The position numbers were made by a program, and so were the translations under genes. From Caballeronia glebae (GTDB lineage: Bacteria > Pseudomonadota > Gammaproteobacteria > Burkholderiales > Burkholderiaceae), in contig NZ_FCOJ02000003.1 of NCBI RefSeq assembly GCF_001545035.1, forward strand, positions 160,579-224,578: 64,000 nucleotides of DNA, read 5' to 3'. This document shows positions 58,331 through 64,000 of this stretch, in pieces. The notes below the pieces were generated by a model that made no database searches, was not told the DNA's origin, and saw only the letters and a program-made list of their open reading frames with translations. Position 1 is the stretch's first letter; the number at the start of each line of letters is the position of its first letter.

Positions 58331-59206
58331 TTAGCGCCGTCCGAGAAAGCCTTGCGGCCGCACATACACGACGAGCACGAGCAGCAGCAGCGCGGGCAGC
58401 GGCCGCAGCGTCGGCGCGATGAGATAAGCGGTGATCGTTTCCAGATAACCCACGACATACGCGGCCATCAACGAACCCGACACGCTGCCGAGGCCGCCCA
58501 GCACGACGATGGAAAACGCGCTCGCCGTGAGTTGTCCGGTGTTGTTCGTGCTCACGCCGAGAAACGATGCAAGCAGCACGCCCGCGACGCCCGCGAGCAC
58601 GCCGTAGATGGTCCACGCGAGCAGATAGATATTCGAGAGTTCGAAGCCGAGCAGCGTGAGACCGCGCGGATTCATCGACGCCGCGAGCAGCGCCTTGCCC
58701 GCCTTCGTGCGATTGACGAAGAGCCACAGCAATCCGATCGTGACCCAGCATACGACCGCGATCATGATCTCGTTGTACGGCACGCGCACGCCCGCGATAC
58801 TCGCGACGCCGGGAATCAGCGGACGCATCGTGACGGGATTGTCGGAGAAGAGATACGCCATGCCCTGCTGGATCATGATGCCCCAGAGCAACGTGCCGGT
58901 CAGCACGAAGATCTCTTTCTCTTCACGCGGAATGGCGGTGGAACGTTGAATGGGCCGCACCACCAGGAAATAGGTGACGTACGCGGCGATCATGCCGCAG
59001 ATCACGCCGAGCGGCGTGCCTAGATACGTGCCCAATCCCGCTTCGCCCGCGAGCGCCCAGCCGAGCAGCGCGGAAATCAGCATCACGCCGCCATGCGCGA
59101 GATTGAGCACGCCGGAGACGCCGAAAATAAGCGTGAAGCCGATCGCGCCGAGCGCGTAGAGCGAACTGATCGCGAAGCCATCGATGAGTATTTGCAGTGG
59201 CAACAT
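58331..59206 (-). CDS. livH: LivH-like branched-chain amino-acid ABC permease
   Basis: The 291-residue permease has about eight hydrophobic segments and the LivH patterns ILIDGFAISSLYALGAIGFTL, GVLNLAHGGVML and GGLGSVSGSL. AAAGGG lies about six bases before the ATG at 59206. Gene order is binding protein, livH, livM, fused livGF, all leftward. It is 114 bp after the binding protein gene, enough for an intergenic processing or attenuation site. Confidence 0.88.
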   Translation of the reverse strand: MLPLQILIDGFAISSLYALGAIGFTLIFGVSGVLNLAHGGVMLISALLGWALAGEAGLGTYLGTPLGVICGMIAAYVTYFLVVRPIQRSTAIPREEKEIFVLTGTLLWGIMIQQGMAYLFSDNPVTMRPLIPGVASIAGVRVPYNEIMIAVVCWVTIGLLWLFVNRTKAGKALLAASMNPRGLTLLGFELSNIYLLAWTIYGVLAGVAGVLLASFLGVSTNNTGQLTASAFSIVVLGGLGSVSGSLMAAYVVGYLETITAYLIAPTLRPLPALLLLVLVVYVRPQGFLGRR

Positions 59207-59320
59207 AGCGGCCCTTTATGATTTCCATGTCGATGCCAACGTGGAACCGGTCCCCGCGACATGCGCCGCAACGCGCGCGCGCCTTCGAAAGCGCACGCGC
59301 ATTACGACACGAAAACGCGC

Positions 59321-60589
59321 TTAGTTCGCGGCTGCCTGCACCTTCACGAAGGCCGGAAATTTGACCTTCGCGTTCGCCACCGACTTCGGCCATATCGCCA
59401 CTTGTTTGCCGTTCTGCCATTGCAGGTTGATGCCGGTGATATAGCCTTCACCGTACTTCAACGCATGCGTGAACTGATCGTTCTTGCCGTAGAACTGCCA
59501 GCGTCCGATCGTGCCGACGTAGTCGGTCTTTTCGAGCGCATCGACCATCTTGTCGGGATCGGTCGAGCCTTGATTGCGATGTATCGCGTCCGCGATGATG
59601 TACACGAGGTCATAGCTCGTGAAGCCGTCGTATGCGGGCGACACGCCGGCAAAGTGCTTCTGATACGACTCGACGAAGGGCACGGTCTTCGGCGTCACGG
59701 CAACGCCGGGCGCCGCCGCCGACGCCGTGATGACGCCTTCGGTCGCGCCGTTGGTGTCTTTCCAGAAGCTCGTGGTCGTCGCTTGCGAGCTTTGGCCCGA
59801 CATCGGAATCGGCACTTGCTGATCGTGCCATTGCACGGTCGGCTGCACCCCGACGTGGCTGATGCCGGTCGTGATCGTGTCTGGATGCTTCGCTTCGATC
59901 TGGTTGAAGATCGGCGTGAAATCCGACGTGTCCGGATTGAAGCGGATGTGATCCAGCACCTGCAGGCCCGCTTTAGGCAGACATTCGAGGTAGCGCTCGT
60001 CGAGCGGCTTGGTCCACGCGGCGTCTTCGCTCATCACGACGGTCGTCTTCATCTTGAACTCGCCGACGAGCACGTCATGCGAGAAATCGCAGATCGACTG
60101 CGCGATGAAAGCCGATGTCATCCAGCCGTGGAACGTGTACTTGTAGTTGTTGTAGTCGTCATGCACGCGCTTCGAGATTTCATTGCTCGCCGCGCCCGGC
60201 GTGATGAAAGGCATCTTCAGGCGCGCGGACCACGGCTCCATCGCGAGCGCGACTTCGCTGATATAGCTGCCGATGATCGCGACCACTTTGTCCTGACTCG
60301 CGGCGCGCTGAAACGCCCGCACGCCGTCGGAGGCCGACGAGTGGTCGTCATACGCGACGATCTGGATTTGCCGGCCGTCCACGCCGCCCTTCGCGTTGAT
60401 CTCTTCCGCGGCGAGTTGCGCGGCCTTGCTGATCGAAGCGCCCGCCACGGCGGACTCTTCACTGATGACGCCGATCTTGATCGGCTCCCCTGCCGCGTGC
60501 GCCGCGACCGCGAAGCTTAAGCCCGCCATCGCCGTACCCGTTGCGATGACGGTGCTCATTCCCCGCCACGTCTTGCCCTTAACCATCAT
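59321..60589 (-). CDS. Liv-type periplasmic amino-acid-binding protein
   Basis: The 422-residue protein has a signal peptide (cleavage after AHA near 31) and then the Leu/Ile/Val-binding-type fold, with IKIGVISEESAVAGAS, NAKGGVDGRQIQIVAYDD and the later repeat IIGSYISE. The mature start EPIKIGVI is typical. GGAG lies a few bases before the double ATG (60586/60589). Members bind branched-chain amino acids, urea, amides or aromatic acids; the ligand is undecided. Confidence 0.82.
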   Translation of the reverse strand: MMVKGKTWRGMSTVIATGTAMAGLSFAVAAHAAGEPIKIGVISEESAVAGASISKAAQLAAEEINAKGGVDGRQIQIVAYDDHSSASDGVRAFQRAASQDKVVAIIGSYISEVALAMEPWSARLKMPFITPGAASNEISKRVHDDYNNYKYTFHGWMTSAFIAQSICDFSHDVLVGEFKMKTTVVMSEDAAWTKPLDERYLECLPKAGLQVLDHIRFNPDTSDFTPIFNQIEAKHPDTITTGISHVGVQPTVQWHDQQVPIPMSGQSSQATTTSFWKDTNGATEGVITASAAAPGVAVTPKTVPFVESYQKHFAGVSPAYDGFTSYDLVYIIADAIHRNQGSTDPDKMVDALEKTDYVGTIGRWQFYGKNDQFTHALKYGEGYITGINLQWQNGKQVAIWPKSVANAKVKFPAFVKVQAAAN

Positions 60590-60755
60590 CAGTCTCCTCT
60601 TTTTAATCGATCGTGGAGCGACGCCAGCCAGACACATGACACATGCAGCAATTAAGGATTTGCCGACAAACAGTAGCACTCGCCTTTCAAGCACTGAATC
60701 AGTAATAACGATAGAGACGGTCATGCGCAAACGTCATCAATCGCCCATGATTCTT

Positions 60756-61652
60756 TCAAACAGCTTGCGCAATGAACTCGCGCAGCCATCGATGCGCCGG
60801 ATCGCGATGCACGCGTTCGTGCCAGTACATCGACATTTCATAGCCGGGGACATCGACGGGTGGCGCGACGATGCGCAACTCGGGCCAGTGCTTCGCCAGC
60901 CTGAGCGGTTGCATCGAAACGAGATCGGTCGTCGCGAGCACGGAGCGCACGAACAGGAAGTGCGGCACGGAGAGCGCCACATGCCGCTTCATGCCGAGCG
61001 TCGCGAGCGTTTGATCCGTCGGCCCGAAGAATCCCCCGCCATCGGGCGACACGATCACATGATCCAATGCGCAGTACTGCGCGAGCGTAGGTCGGCGCTT
61101 CAATCGCGGATGATCCTTGCGTCCCACGAGTACATAGCTTTCCGTGAAAAGCAGGTGCTGATGAAAGCCGGTGGTTTCCGGCGACGTGATGTGAAACGCG
61201 AGATCGATCTCGCCGTTCTCCGCCTGCTTCGCAAGGCGCGGCGGCAGCAATTCCAGCACCGCGATCCGCGTGTGTGGCGCGGCCGCGCGCAAGCCGCTCA
61301 ACGCGGGCAGCAGCACGGTCGATTCGCTGTAGTCGGTGGCGGCGATGCGCCATGTGTTGTCTGCGGTGGCGGGATCGAACGGGGCTTCTGGCAACACTGC
61401 GCGTTCGAGCGACGCCAGCGCCTCGCGCAATGGTTCGCGCAGACTTTGCGCGCGCGCCGTCGGACGCATGCCGCGCGGACCGGGCAACAACAGAGGATCG
61501 CCGAAGATATCGCGCAGCTTCGAAAGATGCACGCTCACGGAAGGCTGCGAGAAATGAAGACGCTCGGCCGCGCGCGTGACGTTCTGCTCGGCGAGCAGCA
61601 CGTCGAGCGTGAGCAGCAAGTTGAGATCCAGCTTTCTCAAGGTATTAGTCAT
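60756..61652 (-). CDS. LysR-family transcriptional regulator
   Basis: The 298-residue protein starts with the LysR winged helix (MTNTLRKLDLNLLLTLDVLLAEQNVTRAAERLHFSQPSVS), the opening of the NodD/NahR-like branch, then the effector-binding domain (about 90-298). It is divergent from a quinone reductase gene over a 92-bp gap containing the dyad TATATTC-N5-GAATATA, so it likely activates that gene in response to a small inducer. Confidence 0.88.
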   Translation of the reverse strand: MTNTLRKLDLNLLLTLDVLLAEQNVTRAAERLHFSQPSVSVHLSKLRDIFGDPLLLPGPRGMRPTARAQSLREPLREALASLERAVLPEAPFDPATADNTWRIAATDYSESTVLLPALSGLRAAAPHTRIAVLELLPPRLAKQAENGEIDLAFHITSPETTGFHQHLLFTESYVLVGRKDHPRLKRRPTLAQYCALDHVIVSPDGGGFFGPTDQTLATLGMKRHVALSVPHFLFVRSVLATTDLVSMQPLRLAKHWPELRIVAPPVDVPGYEMSMYWHERVHRDPAHRWLREFIAQAV

Positions 61653-61671
61653 TGAAATGCCTGCAATTTCA

Positions 61672-61690
61672 TATATTCATTTCGAATATA
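61672..61690. promoter_or_regulatory. LysR-type dyad (T-N11-A)
   Basis: TATATTCATTTCGAATATA has 7-bp arms with a five-base spacer and fits the LysR T-N11-A rule. It lies between the divergent lysR and quinone reductase genes. Confidence 0.55.
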
Positions 61691-61744
61691 CCCGAGGAGC
61701 TTCTAAGCTGAGCGCCATTCCTGAACCGAATTGGAGAAAGCCTC

Positions 61745-62521
61745 ATGAATGTGCTGATCGTGCATGCCCATCCGGAACGCCGCTCGCTGAATGGCGCCAT
61801 CAACGATTTCACCGTCGAGCGTCTGCGCGCGAACGGCCACAGCGTGCAAGTCTCCGACCTGTACGCGATGAACTGGAAAGCCCCGCTCGATGCCAACGAC
61901 GTGCGCGAGCGCAATGCCGATGCGCCCTTTCACGCGAGTCTCGATTCGAAGCGTGCATTCGAAAGCGGCCTGCAAAGCCGCGACATCGAGATCGAGCAGG
62001 ACAAGCTGCGCTGGGCCGACGCCCTGATCCTGCAATTCCCGATGTGGTGGTTCTCGATGCCCGCGATCATGAAAGGCTGGGTCGAGCGGGTCTATGCGTA
62101 TGGCTTCGGCTACGGCGTCGGCGAGCATTCGGACACGCATTGGGGCGACCGCTACGGCGAAGGCCTGATGGCGGGCAAGCGCGCGATGATCGTCGTCACG
62201 ACGGGCGGATGGGAATCGCACTACGGCGAGCGTGGCATCAACGGCCCGATCGACGATATTCTCTTCCACATCCAGCACGGCATGCTGTTCTATCCGGGCT
62301 TCGACGTGCTGCCGCCTTTCGTTCTCTATGAGACGCATCGCATGGATGAAGCGCGTCTGCAAGCCACATACGACGCGCTCGGCCAGCGTCTCGATCGCCT
62401 CTGGAACGACGCGCCCATCGCGTTCCGCAAGCAGAATCACGGCGACTACGCGATTCCCCAACTCACGCTGCGCGACGAACTCGCCGCGGGAAAGATCGGC
62501 TTCGGCGCGCACATCGACTGA
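61745..62521 (+). CDS. NAD(P)H:quinone oxidoreductase (flavodoxin-like fold)
   Basis: The 258-residue protein is an NQO1/MdaB-family FMN or FAD reductase: NVLIVHAHPERRSLNGAI at the start, WADALILQFPMWWFSMPAIMKGWVERVYAYGF, and IVVTTGGWE. It would reduce quinones or electrophiles by two electrons. It is divergent from the LysR gene and followed by two glutathione-transferase-like genes, suggesting a detoxification set. Confidence 0.87.
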   Translation: MNVLIVHAHPERRSLNGAINDFTVERLRANGHSVQVSDLYAMNWKAPLDANDVRERNADAPFHASLDSKRAFESGLQSRDIEIEQDKLRWADALILQFPMWWFSMPAIMKGWVERVYAYGFGYGVGEHSDTHWGDRYGEGLMAGKRAMIVVTTGGWESHYGERGINGPIDDILFHIQHGMLFYPGFDVLPPFVLYETHRMDEARLQATYDALGQRLDRLWNDAPIAFRKQNHGDYAIPQLTLRDELAAGKIGFGAHID

Positions 62522-62580
62522 GCTAGAGCGCGAAACACGGCTAAGATGGACCCTTCGACAAGTACGGAGGAACACATCGA

Positions 62581-63207
62581 ATGCTGACGATCTGGGGCAG
62601 AGCCAACTCGGTCAATGTGCAGAAAGTGCTGTGGTGCTGCGATGAACTGGGGCTCGCGTACGAGCGCATCGACGCGGGCCTGCAATTCGGGCGCAACAAC
62701 GAGCCCGACTATCTCGCGATGAACCCGATGGGCCGCGTGCCCACGCTGGTCGACGGCGATTTCGTGCTGTGGGAGTCGAACTCGATCATCCGCTATCTCG
62801 CGATGCAATACGGCGCCGCAAGTACGCTCTATCCCGCCGAGCCGAAAGTGCGCGCGAGCGTGGACCGCTGGCTCGACTGGTCGCTTTCCACGCTGCAGCC
62901 CGCCGAACGTCCGGTCTTCTGGGGCTATATCCGCACGAGCGCCGCGGATCGCGACGCGAAGCAACTCGCCGCCGCCGCGAGCGAAGTGGAAAAGCTCTGG
63001 CGCGTAATCGATGCGCATCTGCAAGGCCGTGACTATCTCGAAGGCAACGCCTTCACGCTCGCCGATCTCGTCATCGCCGCGTATGCGCGCCGCTGGTTCG
63101 GCATCGTCGAACTCGCGCGGCCCTCGCTCGCCGAACTCGAACGCTGGTACGTGGGCATCACTCAGCGTCCGGGCTTCGCGCGTCATGTGTCGCCCGCACT
63201 GACCTGA
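62581..63207 (+). CDS. Glutathione S-transferase family protein
   Basis: The 208-residue protein has the thioredoxin-like N-terminal domain (about 1-80: ANSVNVQKVLWCCDELGL, PMGRVPTLVDGD, ESNSIIRYLAMQYG) and an all-α C-terminal domain. The Asn-Ser pair near residue 9 is a likely GSH-activating site as in bacterial and theta-type enzymes. GGAGG precedes the ATG. Substrate unknown. Confidence 0.85.
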   Translation: MLTIWGRANSVNVQKVLWCCDELGLAYERIDAGLQFGRNNEPDYLAMNPMGRVPTLVDGDFVLWESNSIIRYLAMQYGAASTLYPAEPKVRASVDRWLDWSLSTLQPAERPVFWGYIRTSAADRDAKQLAAAASEVEKLWRVIDAHLQGRDYLEGNAFTLADLVIAAYARRWFGIVELARPSLAELERWYVGITQRPGFARHVSPALT

Positions 63208-63222
63208 ACGGGACGCCTCGCC

Positions 63223-63858
63223 ATGACCATCGAACTGCATACATGGAACACGCCCAACGGACGGAAGATCAGCGTCGCGCTGGAGGAACTGCAACTGCCT
63301 TACGCCGTGAAAACGGTGAACATCGTGAAGGGCGAGCAGCACGCGCCCGAGTTTCTGCGCATCAGCCCGAACAATCGCATTCCGGCGATCGTCGATCCGG
63401 ACGGACCCGACGGGCAGCCGATCAGCGTGTTCGAATCCGGCGCGATCCTCCTTTATCTCGGCGAAAAGACCGGCAAATTCCTGCCCGCGAGCCTGCGCGA
63501 TCGCGTGCCGGTGCTCGAATGGCTGATGTGGCAAATGGGCGGCTTCGGCCCGATGCCCGGACAGGTGCACCACTTTCGCATGGTCGAAGCCGAGAGCGAT
63601 CGGCGCTATGGATTGAAGCGCTATTCCGATGAAACGCGTCGTTTGTATGGCGTGCTCGACAAGCGCCTCGCGCAGGTGGAATACGTCGCGGGCGAATTGT
63701 CCGTCGCGGATTTCGCGATTCTCGGCTGGGCGTGGCGGCATGAACGTCATCAGGTTTCGCTCGATGAATACCCTAACGTCAAACGCTGGTATGAAGCGTT
63801 GTTCGCGCGTCCGGGCGTGAGGCGCGGCTTCGAGGTGAAACTGGACGATCTCGTCTGA
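63223..63858 (+). CDS. YfcG/Yghu-like glutathione transferase
   Basis: The 211-residue protein has TPNGRKISVALEE in the N-terminal domain, FLRISPNNRIPAIVD, ESGAILLYLGEKTG and WQMGGFGPMPGQVHHF, all features of the YfcG/Yghu group that reduces disulfides with glutathione. It lies 15 bp after the other GST gene and is likely co-transcribed with it. Confidence 0.87.
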   Translation: MTIELHTWNTPNGRKISVALEELQLPYAVKTVNIVKGEQHAPEFLRISPNNRIPAIVDPDGPDGQPISVFESGAILLYLGEKTGKFLPASLRDRVPVLEWLMWQMGGFGPMPGQVHHFRMVEAESDRRYGLKRYSDETRRLYGVLDKRLAQVEYVAGELSVADFAILGWAWRHERHQVSLDEYPNVKRWYEALFARPGVRRGFEVKLDDLV

Positions 63859-63952
63859 CGGATTCGGCTGGAACGCCGGCGTCAGTCGTGTGTAAGGCTC
63901 GCGCGCATAATTCGAATAAGCGCATCGAAATGCGCGCACAGGAGGCGACACC

Positions 63953-64000
63953 ATGACAGCCGGCATGTACGACGATGGCCTTCCGAAAACGGCCGCCAAC
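63953..64000 (+). CDS. Probable acyl-CoA synthetase, N-terminal fragment (cut by window edge)
   Basis: Sixteen codons are visible (MTAGMYDDGLPKTAAN). The MYDDGLPKTAAN start is that of AMP-forming acyl-CoA synthetases of the DmdB/long-chain type in Burkholderia. AGGAGG lies just before the ATG. The rest is outside the window, so identity is tentative. Confidence 0.55.
   Translation, partial: MTAGMYDDGLPKTAAN

Overview
The window is about 64 kb of GC-rich, densely coding DNA typical of Burkholderiaceae. Gene families such as DUF4148 and DUF4410 proteins, OmpC-type porins, Liv transporters and UdgX suggest a Paraburkholderia or Caballeronia-like organism, quite possibly a secondary chromosome or megaplasmid, because most of it is catabolism, transport and regulation. 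I see no rRNA, tRNA, CRISPR array, transposase or phage gene. Genus and replicon are inferences from gene content.

Region 1 (1-11.2 kb) is an oxidative catabolic cluster. It holds two Rieske non-haem iron oxygenase alpha subunits, a stand-alone Rieske ferredoxin, a phthalate-dioxygenase-type reductase, an IclR regulator, a zinc alcohol dehydrogenase, an MFS carrier, an aldo/keto reductase, a Tat-exported binding protein and a VOC protein. Three copies of GTTC-N9-GAA(C/T), two upstream of the first oxygenase and one between iclR and the second oxygenase, suggest one IclR regulon. The substrate is not evident.

Region 2 (11.2-18.6 kb) is a polyol or pentitol module. A binding protein, two permeases, a SorC-type regulator, an SDR and a sorbitol/xylitol-type dehydrogenase run leftward, and the cognate ATPase is divergent across an operator-like palindrome.

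Region 3 (18.6-34 kb) is mixed housekeeping and signalling. It has an EAL protein, a MarR/DHA2 efflux pair, a TPR protein with a glycosyltransferase-9-like end, an MHYT-GGDEF-EAL protein, a phospholipase D family protein, a DUF4410 lipoprotein and an SDR. It also has a radical-SAM plus UdgX operon directly under a perfect LexA box, followed by several small secreted proteins.

Region 4 (34-41.8 kb) is a sugar module: an epimerase and a phytanoyl-CoA-type dioxygenase, a divergent LacI regulator, and a YtfQRT-YjfF-like sugar ABC transporter. Palindromes containing TAATATTA mark likely LacI operators.

Region 5 (41.9-51.5 kb) encodes a gluzincin-like surface lipoprotein with a secreted partner, an MHS-family symporter, a small unknown protein and a 1653-residue hybrid histidine kinase with two kinase cores and three receiver domains.

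Region 6 (51.5-64 kb) has DAHP synthase, a HAD phosphatase, GalM and a porin. These are followed by a leftward liv operon whose two ATPases are fused in one polypeptide. At the end are a LysR/quinone-reductase pair, two glutathione-transferase-like genes and the start of an acyl-CoA synthetase.
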